A DNA stretch of 54,137 nt from CAXYVC01 sp964292295 (GCA_964292295.1 CAXYVC010000006.1:1-54137); one strand, 5' to 3'; counted from the first letter of the stretch, positions 7,752 through 17,630 are shown. Numbers and translations: made by a program. Notes: a model not told the origin generated them from the sequence alone.

Positions 7752-9380
7752 GTGATCGCGTTCTCCGACGTCAGCAAGCAGTACGGCAAGCAGATCCTCT
7801 TCATGGACGCCGCCTTCCAGCTCAACCCGGGCGAGAAGGTGGGCCTGGTGGGCCCCAACGGCGCGGGCAAGTCCACCCTCTTCCGCATGATCGTGGGCGA
7901 GGAGGCTCCCGACGAGGGCGTGGTGAGCCTGCCGAAGAAGCTCAGCATCGGCTACTTCCGCCAGGAGGTGGATGAGATGCGCGGCCGCCCCGTGCTGGAC
8001 GAGGCCATCGCCGGCAGCGGGCGCCTGGGCGACCTGCACCACGAGCTGGCCGCCCTGGAGCAGGCCATGGCCGATCCAAACGTGGAGGACTTCGACGCGG
8101 TGCTCGCGCGCTTCGGCCAGGTGCAGGAGGAATACCAGCACCTGGGCGGCTACGAGCTGGAGGCCAAGGCGCGGGCCTGCCTGCACGGCCTCGGCTTCGA
8201 GGACGCCCAGATCGACGGCGACGTGGGCGCCCTCTCGGGCGGCTGGAAGATGCGCGTGTCCATGGCCAAGATCCTGCTGGGCGACTTCGACGTGCTGCTG
8301 CTGGACGAGCCCACCAACCACCTGGACATCGAAAGCATCCTGTGGCTCGAGAGCTTCCTGAAGGCCTCCCGCGCCACCCTGCTCATGACCAGCCACGACC
8401 GCGATTTCATGAACCGCATCGTCACCAAGGTGCTGGAGATCGACGGCGGCGAGATCACCACCTACAGCGGCAACTACGACTTCTACGTGGCCGAGCGCGA
8501 GCAGCGGGAGGCCAACCAGGAGGCCGCCTTCGAGCGCCAGCAGGCCAAGCTCGCCAAGGAGCAGCGCTTCATCGAGCGCTTCAAGGCCCACGCCGCCAAG
8601 GCCGCCCAGGTGCAGAGCCGCGTGAAGGCGCTGGAGAAGCAGGAGCGCATCGAGGCTCCCCGCAAGCGCCACGCCGTGAAGTGGGACTTCCGCACCCCGC
8701 CCCGCAGCGGCGACGACGTGCTGATGCTCGAGGGCATCGGCAAGGCCTACGGCGAGAAGGTGCTGTACAAGGGCTTCGACCTGCACGTGCGCCGCGGCGA
8801 GCGGTGGTGCGTGATGGGCCGCAACGGCGCGGGCAAGAGCACCCTGCTGAAGATGGCCGCGGGCGTGCTGGCCCCGGACGAAGGCACCGTGAAGCCCGGC
8901 GCCAGCCTGAAGCTCGGCTACTTCGCCCAGCAGAGCCTCGACCTGCTCGACCCCGAGCTCACCGTGCTGGAGCAGCTGCAGCAGGACTTCCCGCGCGAGG
9001 GCCTCGGCGTGCTGCGCAACCTCCTGGGCGCCTTCCAGTTCTCGGGCGACGACGTGGACAAGCGCATCCGCAGCCTCTCGGGCGGCGAGAAGAGCCGCCT
9101 CGTCATGGCCCGCATGCTCTTCGATCCCCCCAACTTCCTGGTGCTCGACGAGCCCACCAACCACCTGGACCTGGCCACCAAGGAGATGCTGGTGGAGGCC
9201 CTGAGCAGCTTCGAAGGCACCCTGCTCTTCGTGAGCCACGACCGCGCCTTCCTGCGCGGGCTGGCCACCCGCGTGCTCGAGCTGGCCCCGGAGGCCCACG
9301 CCGCGCCTCTGAAGTACCCCGGCACCTACGCCGAATACGTGGAGGCCACCGGCGCCGAAGCCCCCGGCGTGCACGCGTAG
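7752..9380 (+). CDS. ABC-F family ATPase (ribosome-associated translation factor type)
   Basis: A 542-residue soluble protein with two ABC ATPase cassettes and no membrane domain. The first has Walker A GPNGAGKST (about 34-42), signature LSGGWKMRVSMA, Walker B LLLDEPTNHLD and switch SHDRDF. The second has Walker A GRNGAGKST, signature LSGGEKSRLVMA, LVLDEPTNHLD and SHDRAF. The linker of about 80 residues is charged and helical (EREQREANQEAAFERQQAK), as in the P-site tRNA interaction motif of ABC-F proteins that act on the ribosome. There is no long C-terminal extension as in Uup, so the subfamily (EttA, YbiT, YheS-like or other) is left open. Translation starts at a GTG with GAGGAG 5 bases upstream. 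Its stop lies 9 bases from the convergent stop of the druE-like gene. Confidence 0.92.
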   Translation: MIAFSDVSKQYGKQILFMDAAFQLNPGEKVGLVGPNGAGKSTLFRMIVGEEAPDEGVVSLPKKLSIGYFRQEVDEMRGRPVLDEAIAGSGRLGDLHHELAALEQAMADPNVEDFDAVLARFGQVQEEYQHLGGYELEAKARACLHGLGFEDAQIDGDVGALSGGWKMRVSMAKILLGDFDVLLLDEPTNHLDIESILWLESFLKASRATLLMTSHDRDFMNRIVTKVLEIDGGEITTYSGNYDFYVAEREQREANQEAAFERQQAKLAKEQRFIERFKAHAAKAAQVQSRVKALEKQERIEAPRKRHAVKWDFRTPPRSGDDVLMLEGIGKAYGEKVLYKGFDLHVRRGERWCVMGRNGAGKSTLLKMAAGVLAPDEGTVKPGASLKLGYFAQQSLDLLDPELTVLEQLQQDFPREGLGVLRNLLGAFQFSGDDVDKRIRSLSGGEKSRLVMARMLFDPPNFLVLDEPTNHLDLATKEMLVEALSSFEGTLLFVSHDRAFLRGLATRVLELAPEAHAAPLKYPGTYAEYVEATGAEAPGVHA

Positions 9381-9389
9381 GCCGACAAA

Positions 9390-12300
9390 TCAAGATGTTG
9401 CGCCGTCTTCTTCTATTGGGACGCCACCCCCCGAAACTGAAATGACGGAGACCGTTCCCACAGCATTAGCATCCTGTATCAATACATCCACGGTCTCGAT
9501 CCCCTTCAACCGGCGAAAAGGCCTCCTGCGGTGCTCGCTGCGGTTGTCGTGGGTCAGGATGCACTCCGGGCAGGCATTGGCGCAGGCCTTGTCGGGGTTG
9601 TCCTCATGGGTCAGGATCCTGCGCGCAAGGGTGAACCACTCGCGGCATCGCCGCCCTTCCCGGAGGCGCGCCAGGAGCCCGCTGCCGCCGTCCGTCAGGT
9701 CCACGAGGTAGATGCTGTTGAGCCCATCCTCGAGGATGTCGGCCAGGGCCAGGGACCGTGGATCGAGTTCGAGTAGGAAGGCTGCGGCAAGGCGGAGCGC
9801 CTGGGAGGCGGCACGCAGACCGTCATGGCTGGTCTCTGCGGTCGGCCGGATCCGCAGGACGTCCATGCGGACCACTTCCCCCAGGACCACAGGCTCAGGG
9901 TCCGTCTGGGTGTTCTGCGAGCAGCAGCGGGTCCATCGGCCGCGAGGGTGGCGGAGCATGTTGCAGGCCGGACACAGCCAGTATCCCTTCTCCTCCATGC
10001 CCAGGTTCAGGAAGGCGACCGGAACCGAGGACCGGAAGGTGATCACCCCTTCGGGCCACTGGCGATCATCCAGGGTCAGGACCCGTGTCGAGCGCGCGAA
10101 GGGCATTTGGGCCTCGGTGCCCGCCAGCTTGGACTTCTCCTCCGACGCAAAGGCGAAGGGCGTGACGATGGCCTGCATCTCCCGCTCCTTGCTGGAGCAG
10201 GCAGGGCAGGCCCCGAGGTCGGCGCTCATGGACACGTGCTGATGCCCGCAACTCCGGCACTTTAGCAAGGTGTAGAGTCTATGATGGGTTTCCTGCCGGC
10301 CGCGCCGTTTGTCGGGGGCGAGGCCCTTGACGGTCCAGCGCCGATTCGCGACGACCACCTGCGCCTCGGGGGTCCACTCCATCACTGCCTGGCGGCGATC
10401 CCGGTCGATGGGCTCGTTGGATCCGACATCCTCGGGGGGGTCGAGGCTCACGGACGAGATGGGGAACCCGAATCTGGGCAAAAGGTGGTTTTCCGCTAGC
10501 CATTTGAGGGCATCGTATCCGCGCAGGGAGCCAAGCAGGTATCGCATGAAATTGCGCTGCTTTTCCGGGCCATTGGCGATCGCGTCCTCGATCGTCAGCA
10601 CTTGCTTACGGATGCCTTCGAGCTGTTTCTGGAGGGCCTTGCGCCCCTCCTGCAGCCACGCGCGTAGCTCCTCCTCCCCGCGACCGAAGATCACCATGCC
10701 TCGTTCTTGTTCCTGAGGGCTGAGGATCTCCCATCTCAGGACGGCCTCGTCGCCCCATCCTGGTGCGAAGCCCTCAAGACGCCAGGGGCTCTGGGGATAC
10801 CGGGCGTTCCATTCCGCGACCGCATTGCGGCGCAGATCGGGATCGATGCCTGCGAACACCGACACGCGGTTCAGGAGTTCCGCACCGGATCCCACCCTCA
10901 GGAGATCGCCGCCGCGGACCAGGATGCCGAGCCTCCAGGCGAAGAAGTGCTGGCGGAGCTTCTCCCCCCGATCCAGGTCCACCTGCGGCGTAATGCCAGG
11001 GCGCTTGAGGAAGGCCATCAGGTCACGGTGGGCCCATCGGTCGAAGCTGTCCTCGCCCGCAAGCGTCAGGGCAAGACAGGAGCGCTTGCGAGAACGGCCC
11101 GCTCGGCCCACGCGCTGCGTGTGGTTGGAGGCGGCGGGGGGAACCCCCATGAGGACCACCGTGTCCAGGTCGGGGAGGTCGACGCCCATTTCCAGGGTCG
11201 TGGAACTACAGAGCACGTTCATCCGGCTCTGACGGAATAGGAGCTCATCCCGCCGAACCTTGTCGCCGCTCCGCTGCGCCGTGTGCTCGAAGGCGGTGAG
11301 CCCCTCCGGCGCCGGTCGGTTCAGGATGACTTCCCTGGCATGGGGAAAGGCCAAGCCTTCGAGGGGCTGGGCATCGCTGGGGTCCACCTCCACCAGATCC
11401 GCCCCGCAGGGCTCGGAGCGTTCCTTGCCCCGAGCTTCCCGGAATCGTTGTTCGGAGCATTTTCCGAGACCGCCCCAGGGAGATGTGGCTCCACAGCGCT
11501 TGCAGAGGAAGGCCTTGGTCCCGGGGCGTAGCTGGAGCAGCTCCGCCTTGATTCGCATAAAGTAATCATTGCCGTCCATAAACAGATGCAGCAGGGGCAC
11601 ATCCCGGGAAACAGCGCGGAGGGATTCCCACAGCGCCACATAGGCCCGCTTGTTCCATTGATCATCCCGGCGGCCGAGGCATTGCTCCGCCAGAAGGTCG
11701 AGGAAGGCGGTGAAGCGCCTCATGCCGATGCGGTCGCTGGCGAGGCTGAACACCTCTCCACCTGTAGCCGACACTCTTAGGGCAGCCCTCCGGTTGATAA
11801 ACGCACTCCCCCAATCCTCCTCCCTGCCGCTGATGGGTTGAGGGAGTTCCAGGCAACGCTGCTCCAGCAGGAGGAAGCAGGCGCGCTCGAACACCTCCTG
11901 ATGGAGCGAGTCGGGGATCTGAAGACGGCTCAGGGACGCCAAGGGGCCGGAGAGCTTTGGCCACTGCAGCTGGATGAGGCCGAGCTTGATCGCCGTCGGG
12001 GTACGGCCCGGGGGGCGGCAGAGCTCGCGGAGGACGGCAAGCAGCAGCTCCCGCGACAGGAAGTCCATCATGGATTGGGTCAGGTCGTCCTTGCCTCTGT
12101 CTCCGACACTCATGGCCCGCAGGGCAGCCTTCCCCTCCTGGCTGCGAATCAGCCCGTACCAGATCGTCTCCAGGTCAGGGGCCTTCCCGTATTTTTCCTT
12201 CGGCAGCAATTCCGCGCCGGAGAAGCGCTGGTGGAAACGGGACCCCTCCAGGCTTCGGGCCCAGGTCTCCAGCCTCCGGGTGTCCTTCGTCATATGGCGG

Positions 12301-14438
12301 ATGAGCCCGGGGATCGTTTCACCGTTCTGCAGGGAGGCCATCTCGGCCTCCTTCTGACGGATGATGTCGTCCATCAGTCCGCCCTCATTCATCTTTCGGA
12401 GGCTCTCGAGCTGGCTCTGGCATTTCCCAAGTTGTGGTGAAGCCGCTGGAATGGCGCGCAGAGTGTCGACCATCCAACGGCGCACAAACAGGACCCGATG
12501 TGTGAATGCCAGACGGGGAGCGAGTCGGGCTGCGCCCTGGCGGGAGTCTGCAAAGCTGAGAAGACGACGCCCTTGGTTGGGCTCCCCATCCGCACGCCCA
12601 TCGGGGAGCTGAAGCGAGATGAGGCGGTCCATGGCCACCAGATCCATGGCCCCCGCTGGGAACCGTTTGCTCCAGGTATTCTCGAGGGTTTCGGACTGTT
12701 CGCAGCGCGGGCATTTCAGGCTGTTGAGTTCCTGCTTCCCTTCGATCTGCACAACGACCCATTCGGCCCCATCACGGGAGGCCTCCCGAACCTTCCCCCC
12801 CTCCAGCACCACCGGGGTTGCAGGACGGTCCTCCGCCCACTCCGCCTTGGGCACGAGCAAGGCCCAGGCTTCCGCAAGGTGCGGGGATTCATTGCTCGGA
12901 TGGAAGAGACCATTCAGCACTGGTGGGAAGGAGGAGGCATAGGAGGCCTTCGCCAGCAGGCCCTCCTGGGCGCATCCCTCGAAGCCACAGGTCACGGGGA
13001 GCAGCATGGGCCCATGGCATTTTGGGCAGACGTCGTCGCTGGGATCCTGCCCGATCCATCCGAGGGCGGGCCATCGCAGGTATCCATCGAGCTTCGACCG
13101 CCCAGGACACTGGGGGTTGATGCACTGACTGGCCCAGGGGATGGGGCGGCGCAGGACGGCGTGCAGCCGATGCGGGAGCAGGGCCCGGGCCCCATCCTCG
13201 CTCCGGCATTCGCTGCACCGCCGAAGCAGCGAGTTCAAGCGTTCGGAGCCCCCTTCGCCGCCCCCGAATAGCTGCTGAAGCTGGCTCAAGGGAAAGATCA
13301 GAGGCTTCAGCCGCTCCGCATCCTGCTTGGCAGCCAGGAAACGGATCAGGGCCGCGTAGTCCGCCTTGATATCAGCCGGAGCGGACGGATCCGGCCTGAC
13401 CCCCACACGCCTCCCCTGCAGCACGGCGACCTCGGAAGGATCCTGGCCGAACAGGACCGAGCTGAAGGAGGCCAGTTCAGCCTTGGCGTTCTTTCCGCCG
13501 AAGGTGGCTGATGTCGCGAAGCCCTGGGGAGTGCGCTCCGGCACGATGCGGTCACGGAGGCGGCGCAGAAGCAGCGCGATGTCCACCGCGAGCCCCCCCG
13601 TGTAGGTATGCGCCTCGTCCAGCACCAGATGCTTCCAGCCCTTGGCCTCCGAAAGCCATGTCTGGTCTGCGTCCCGCAGGAGCGCGAGCTCGAGCATGAC
13701 GTAGTTGGTGATCAGGAGATTCGCACCGGAAGCCCCCCCAGCGAGGAATTGCTCACGCGTCGTGACCTCGCCTTCCGCCATCGGAAGGTAAGGGCGCAAT
13801 TCCGGTTCATCCTCGCTCATTCCAAGCGCACGGAATGTGGGGCGGAGATCCGCGCCAACCTCCTTCTTCTTCTGGAGGAAGGCGTTGTACATGGACAGAC
13901 GGATCGGAACATGCCCGAGCACATCCTGCTGGTGGCACAGCACCGCGCGCCAGCGTCCCATCTGGTCGAACACGAGGGCGTTCAGCGGGTAGACGAGCAT
14001 GGAACGCAGTCCGCAGAGGGAGCCCCGGTTCTCCAGGGCTTCCCTCACGAGGTCATCCAGGATCGGGATCAGGAAGCATTCGGTCTTTCCCGAGCCCGTT
14101 CCCGCGCTCACGACGATGCTCTTCCCCTCCCGGGCGGCTTGAATCGCGTCGAGCTGGTGGCGGTAGGGTTTCACGGACTTGATCGTTCCGCCCATGCGAA
14201 GAAGTTCGAGGGTCTCAGGCCGGAGGAGTCCTTCCTGAACCACCTCATCCCAACTCAGGTCCGCGGGTTCGAAGGGGGGATCGAACTCCACGAGGGGATC
14301 ACTCAAGGGGCCTTGGGGCTTGGAGAACCACTCCTGCAGCGCCTCGCGCTGGTGGTGGAGGTACGGCGGGATGCGCTCCAACGCAGCAAGCGCGAGGGAA
14401 TTCCGGACGTCCTGAATGGCTCGAAGTGGATCGTGCAT
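9390..14438 (-). CDS. druE: DruE-like giant DEAH helicase with DUF1998 (Druantia type III candidate)
   Basis: A 1682-residue superfamily 2 helicase. Motifs: Q-motif-like RHQLDAIQ, Walker A AGTGSGKT (112-119), Ia VYPLNALVFDQMGR, DEAH (274-277), SATFG, and QRVGRAGR near residue 1110. Cysteine clusters are scattered through it (CSECRSE, CINPQCP, CPKCHGP, CPRCEQ, CKRCGA, CRSCGH, CPACSS, CPACNM), and the C-terminus has CANACPECILTHDNRSEHRR (about 1615-1635), the DUF1998-type signature. DruE of Druantia, DrmA/DrmB of DISARM and DpdJ share parts of this plan; only one unknown large partner gene is present, which fits Druantia III. The ATG at 14438 has GGAAGGA upstream and begins 2 bases after the partner's stop, so the two are co-translated. 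G+C is lower than in flanking genes. Confidence 0.8.
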   Translation of the reverse strand: MHDPLRAIQDVRNSLALAALERIPPYLHHQREALQEWFSKPQGPLSDPLVEFDPPFEPADLSWDEVVQEGLLRPETLELLRMGGTIKSVKPYRHQLDAIQAAREGKSIVVSAGTGSGKTECFLIPILDDLVREALENRGSLCGLRSMLVYPLNALVFDQMGRWRAVLCHQQDVLGHVPIRLSMYNAFLQKKKEVGADLRPTFRALGMSEDEPELRPYLPMAEGEVTTREQFLAGGASGANLLITNYVMLELALLRDADQTWLSEAKGWKHLVLDEAHTYTGGLAVDIALLLRRLRDRIVPERTPQGFATSATFGGKNAKAELASFSSVLFGQDPSEVAVLQGRRVGVRPDPSAPADIKADYAALIRFLAAKQDAERLKPLIFPLSQLQQLFGGGEGGSERLNSLLRRCSECRSEDGARALLPHRLHAVLRRPIPWASQCINPQCPGRSKLDGYLRWPALGWIGQDPSDDVCPKCHGPMLLPVTCGFEGCAQEGLLAKASYASSFPPVLNGLFHPSNESPHLAEAWALLVPKAEWAEDRPATPVVLEGGKVREASRDGAEWVVVQIEGKQELNSLKCPRCEQSETLENTWSKRFPAGAMDLVAMDRLISLQLPDGRADGEPNQGRRLLSFADSRQGAARLAPRLAFTHRVLFVRRWMVDTLRAIPAASPQLGKCQSQLESLRKMNEGGLMDDIIRQKEAEMASLQNGETIPGLIRHMTKDTRRLETWARSLEGSRFHQRFSGAELLPKEKYGKAPDLETIWYGLIRSQEGKAALRAMSVGDRGKDDLTQSMMDFLSRELLLAVLRELCRPPGRTPTAIKLGLIQLQWPKLSGPLASLSRLQIPDSLHQEVFERACFLLLEQRCLELPQPISGREEDWGSAFINRRAALRVSATGGEVFSLASDRIGMRRFTAFLDLLAEQCLGRRDDQWNKRAYVALWESLRAVSRDVPLLHLFMDGNDYFMRIKAELLQLRPGTKAFLCKRCGATSPWGGLGKCSEQRFREARGKERSEPCGADLVEVDPSDAQPLEGLAFPHAREVILNRPAPEGLTAFEHTAQRSGDKVRRDELLFRQSRMNVLCSSTTLEMGVDLPDLDTVVLMGVPPAASNHTQRVGRAGRSRKRSCLALTLAGEDSFDRWAHRDLMAFLKRPGITPQVDLDRGEKLRQHFFAWRLGILVRGGDLLRVGSGAELLNRVSVFAGIDPDLRRNAVAEWNARYPQSPWRLEGFAPGWGDEAVLRWEILSPQEQERGMVIFGRGEEELRAWLQEGRKALQKQLEGIRKQVLTIEDAIANGPEKQRNFMRYLLGSLRGYDALKWLAENHLLPRFGFPISSVSLDPPEDVGSNEPIDRDRRQAVMEWTPEAQVVVANRRWTVKGLAPDKRRGRQETHHRLYTLLKCRSCGHQHVSMSADLGACPACSSKEREMQAIVTPFAFASEEKSKLAGTEAQMPFARSTRVLTLDDRQWPEGVITFRSSVPVAFLNLGMEEKGYWLCPACNMLRHPRGRWTRCCSQNTQTDPEPVVLGEVVRMDVLRIRPTAETSHDGLRAASQALRLAAAFLLELDPRSLALADILEDGLNSIYLVDLTDGGSGLLARLREGRRCREWFTLARRILTHEDNPDKACANACPECILTHDNRSEHRRRPFRRLKGIETVDVLIQDANAVGTVSVISVSGGGVPIEEDGATS

Positions 14439-14440
14439 GT

Positions 14441-17400
14441 TCAGTCCTTCCAATTGAGAAGGGCGAAGAAGGTGAAAAGGGGGCCGTAGTGCCTGAAGAC
14501 TTCCGGTGTGGCGCCCGGCCACGATTTGGCGCAGATCAGTGAGCTGGATTCCGTCCGCATCCAAAGGTGGTAAGCACGTCCCCACCCTGACAGCTTGGTA
14601 AGGGGCCCAAGGGCTGGCGGCAGCCCCGACAATCCGGGAACCGGGGGCGTCGGCAGCAGGGGCGATGGTTCGGGACTTGGCGTGAAGATGGCCTGAATGA
14701 GCCCGCCCAGGAAATCATCCTGTTGCTGGCAGAGGCGCTGAGCCAGTTCCCTCGCGCTCCACGGCTGCTCCATCATCTCCACGGGGAAACCCATCTGCTG
14801 GAGGAACAGGCGCCTGACTGCGGGCCCCAGATGGAGGAACAAACCTTCCTCGCAAAGCCTCGCGATGGCCACCCTGCGGATGCCAGGGTTCGTGATCTCA
14901 TGCAGCGCCGTCACCCTGCGCCGTGCTAGGAGGGTGATACACGTCAGTAGCGGAGCCCGGAGCTCCGGGTCCATGGAGGCGATGTCCGCCAACGGGACAA
15001 GCCACCACGTCCAGCCGCTCTGGCCCAGGTTCCCGAGCGCGTGGAGCTTCTCCTCCTCGCTCCAGGAGGATCGGATGATGTGCTTCAGGGTCATCTTGGG
15101 GTGCCGGAGTGCAATCCCGAGCGTCCAGGGCTGGCTGAAAAGGAAGTCGTCACCGAGGTATCCAAGCCAGTGATCGATCTCATCCCGTTCGAGCAGGTCC
15201 AGCAGGTTGTTTGTCTCCGCGAGGTCATACGCGAAACCGAGCAGTTGGTCTCTGGAATCCGGCAGATCGTCCCGCAGGCGCACCCCACCGATCATGCGCC
15301 CCCGAACGGCCTTGTAGTGCGCATCGATCGCCCTTGGAATCAACCGCCCCCGCCCATCGACATGGATGCTGATCGGATGCTGGTCTTCCCCTTCGAAGCG
15401 CAAGCCCAGATGGTAGGGACCATGGGCTGGATCCAGGGGGGGGACCTGGACGGCGACGCCGTTATCGATGGGTCCGCTCGCAAGGGTTTCCAACGGGAAT
15501 TCCTGAATGGCCGTGGGGTTCTTGGTCGATCCCACCTTCAGAACCAGCCGGTGGAGATCCGCAGGTTCTGCGAACTCCCCTTTCTTCCGCACCTGAAGCC
15601 CCCACTCCCCCATCACACGGACGCTCAGCCGCGCTTCCCTGGGGAAGATACGGACCATGAGGGCCGATCGGAGCCTGTCATCCTCGGGATTCGCCGGATT
15701 GGCCCAGGCCAGGGAGAGGCGGACGGGCCTTGCCATGGGTTCGACCACGTCCCACAACGGTTTCAGCGGTTCGTGGAACTCAAGAGGTCCAAGCCTCCGC
15801 TGGTGCTTGATGGTTTTCTCCGGCCACAGCGGTGCGAGGTTGTCTACCCAGACCCGGCTTTCCACCGTGGGAGGCAGGGCCATCTCGATGCGCAGGTTGG
15901 CTTCGTATGCTTGCATGGGGAAAGCTGGGCCCACATGCCAAGGGCCATGCGACGGCCAGGGGTGGTGCGGCCTCCATCCATAGAGAGAAGCCCCGTACGG
16001 GTTCAGGTGCCCTTCGAGACGGAGTTGCATGGGATCCGAACCCCACCCCCGGAAGGGGATGTGAGAAACCCATGCCTTCCCATTGGTTTCAATCTCCAGC
16101 TCGTAATATCGGTGCCCTTCCTCCCGCCCGAGTAGGCCCTCCATCCCGCGGATCCAGATCGTAGGTCTTTCACCGAGGGACTTGGTCAGCTGCAGCGTGG
16201 GCAGACAATAGATTTCCCTCGTGCGCTGATTGCCCTGCTTGGAAATCCAGGAAAGGACGAGGTGCCCCAGCGGCGGGACATCAAGATCATCCCTCCGCCA
16301 CACAGCCCCCTCGCGGAGCGTACTACCCATCCGCCCCCCTCGGATCTCAAGCCCCTGCAGGCCTGATGGCAGTTCGTGGAGGATCGTGATGTGTGGCTGG
16401 CCTTCGATTGCGATGCCCTCAAGTGCATCCCAGGTGGGGGATTCATCCCTAGGCTGCCAGGGGCTACCAGTAGGATCGAAAAGGGTGCACTTGCCCTTGA
16501 TAGCAACCCACCGCCAACTCGGTTCGCCATCCCCATCGACGGACCATTTAGGTGGCAGACAGACCAGGGGAAAGCCCCCGCCCTTCCCCCTCTGGTAGAC
16601 ATGGCGGACACCCTTGGGAGTCGGCTTGACCTCGCACCAGAAGGTCGGGGTATTCGGCCAGGGCACTTCCAGCGTCTGCCCTCCGCCCTGGATCATTCCG
16701 TCCCTTCCCAACTCCTGTGGAATGCCATGGCTCCTTGCGACCTCAGCGGACACGACCTGCCCAGCCGCCCCTTGCCATTCGCCTGGAGAAATGACGCTGA
16801 CGGGGAACAGCACCGGCTGGTAAGCGCCGGTCGCCAATTGGAGCACACGCCAGACGAAGCCCTGCTCGTCCTTCTTCGCTTCGGGCTCCCTCTGGAGGAG
16901 TTCTGCCTCCGCGGGAGAAAGAAAGGCAGGCACGCTACGCCCCTCTCTCACCCAGGCCTTCAGGATCGCCTCAGCATCCTCGCCCCACTGCGCCGTGACT
17001 AGTGCGCGGAACCGTTTTCCGATGAATGCGCTGCTCCGAAGCTGCTGGCCGAGACTCGGAAGCGCCTGCTGAGGGCAACCCACCAATTTTAGGAAGGGGA
17101 TGACGTGGATCAAATCTGATTCGGCGGTGCAGTCCTGATAGAGCCCAAGCTGACGGGTCAGATTCGTGACATTAACCCCAAAGGACGTTTCCGGGATCCC
17201 AGTGATCTGGCTGAGGCGCTTCCAGACTGCCGTATCGCCATCACCCGAAAAGCATGATTGATAGGTTTGCGCCAGGAGAACAGCAAGCGTAGCGGCAGCA
17301 TTACTGTTAGTGGGATCGGCGTTCTGTCCCAGGTTCCGATGCCACTGAAAATGGTGGAACCATCTGAGGAGCAGTTGGGCATCCTCCCGATCCCATGACC

Positions 17401-17488
17401 AGGGGAGCGGCCTTTCGGAAAGGACCACTCGGAACCAAGCGCCAAAGTTGGCTGGCGATTCGTGGTGAAAGGACTGAAGCGCACGCAT
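14441..17488 (-). CDS. druH: DruH-like partner protein of the Druantia type III candidate
   Basis: A 1015-residue protein with no nuclease, methylase, TIR or ATPase motif that I can recognise. The first 330 residues and the last 250 look helical (the C-terminal part carries leucine-rich helices such as LRAPLLTCITLLARRRVTALHEI). The middle 400 residues are Trp/Pro/Gly-rich with short strands, suggesting stacked beta-sandwich modules. Assignment as DruH comes mainly from context: first gene of a two-gene unit whose second gene is a giant DUF1998 helicase, with size and order as expected for Druantia type III. Proteins of this kind may be annotated as the STY4851/ECs_5259 family; that link is from memory. 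The ATG at 17488 has no strong ribosome-binding site. Codon use is visibly less GC-rich than in neighbours. Confidence 0.65.
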   Translation of the reverse strand: MRALQSFHHESPANFGAWFRVVLSERPLPWSWDREDAQLLLRWFHHFQWHRNLGQNADPTNSNAAATLAVLLAQTYQSCFSGDGDTAVWKRLSQITGIPETSFGVNVTNLTRQLGLYQDCTAESDLIHVIPFLKLVGCPQQALPSLGQQLRSSAFIGKRFRALVTAQWGEDAEAILKAWVREGRSVPAFLSPAEAELLQREPEAKKDEQGFVWRVLQLATGAYQPVLFPVSVISPGEWQGAAGQVVSAEVARSHGIPQELGRDGMIQGGGQTLEVPWPNTPTFWCEVKPTPKGVRHVYQRGKGGGFPLVCLPPKWSVDGDGEPSWRWVAIKGKCTLFDPTGSPWQPRDESPTWDALEGIAIEGQPHITILHELPSGLQGLEIRGGRMGSTLREGAVWRRDDLDVPPLGHLVLSWISKQGNQRTREIYCLPTLQLTKSLGERPTIWIRGMEGLLGREEGHRYYELEIETNGKAWVSHIPFRGWGSDPMQLRLEGHLNPYGASLYGWRPHHPWPSHGPWHVGPAFPMQAYEANLRIEMALPPTVESRVWVDNLAPLWPEKTIKHQRRLGPLEFHEPLKPLWDVVEPMARPVRLSLAWANPANPEDDRLRSALMVRIFPREARLSVRVMGEWGLQVRKKGEFAEPADLHRLVLKVGSTKNPTAIQEFPLETLASGPIDNGVAVQVPPLDPAHGPYHLGLRFEGEDQHPISIHVDGRGRLIPRAIDAHYKAVRGRMIGGVRLRDDLPDSRDQLLGFAYDLAETNNLLDLLERDEIDHWLGYLGDDFLFSQPWTLGIALRHPKMTLKHIIRSSWSEEEKLHALGNLGQSGWTWWLVPLADIASMDPELRAPLLTCITLLARRRVTALHEITNPGIRRVAIARLCEEGLFLHLGPAVRRLFLQQMGFPVEMMEQPWSARELAQRLCQQQDDFLGGLIQAIFTPSPEPSPLLPTPPVPGLSGLPPALGPLTKLSGWGRAYHLWMRTESSSLICAKSWPGATPEVFRHYGPLFTFFALLNWKD

Positions 17489-17490
17489 TG

Positions 17491-17535
17491 TTAATCCAAA
17501 CCAACAAGAGCCCGGGACGACCGAGGTTGGATTAA
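17491..17535. promoter_or_regulatory. 9-bp inverted repeat upstream of druH
   Basis: TTAATCCAA (17491-17499) and its exact reverse complement TTGGATTAA (17527-17535) lie 36 bases apart, centre to centre, immediately upstream of the druH start. The right arm runs into GGATTAAATCC, itself an 11-base palindrome (17529-17539). The block is AT-rich against its surroundings. It may be a regulator-binding site or the promoter region of the defence operon; no confident -35/-10 pair was found. Confidence 0.4.
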
Positions 17536-17612
17536 ATCCTAATCAATGGCACGTTAAAAATCGATGGCTTTGATCCACCAAATAGATCCAATCAGCTAAA
17601 CAGGTCTCTTTG

Positions 17613-17630
17613 CGACCCATTCAAGGGTCG
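17613..17630. other. 6-bp perfect hairpin between DUF4405 gene and druH
   Basis: CGACCC (17613-17618) and GGGTCG (17625-17630) flank a 6-base loop, downstream of the DUF4405 gene stop and upstream of druH on the same strand. It has no T-run, so it is at best a weak terminator separating the exporter/ferredoxin operon from druHE. The rest of the 247-base gap (17489-17735) is AT-rich and holds no further gene or tRNA that I can see. Confidence 0.3.

Noticed and set aside
9390..17488. DISARM or Dpd assignment for the helicase island
   Set aside because: DISARM needs a methyltransferase and phospholipase-D gene and Dpd needs a tRNA-guanine transglycosylase-like DpdA with several partners; none is adjacent on either side.
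17613..17630. Hairpin as a proven terminator or tRNA remnant
   Set aside because: The stem is 6 bp with no T-run, and no cloverleaf or attachment-site duplication could be drawn around the druHE island.
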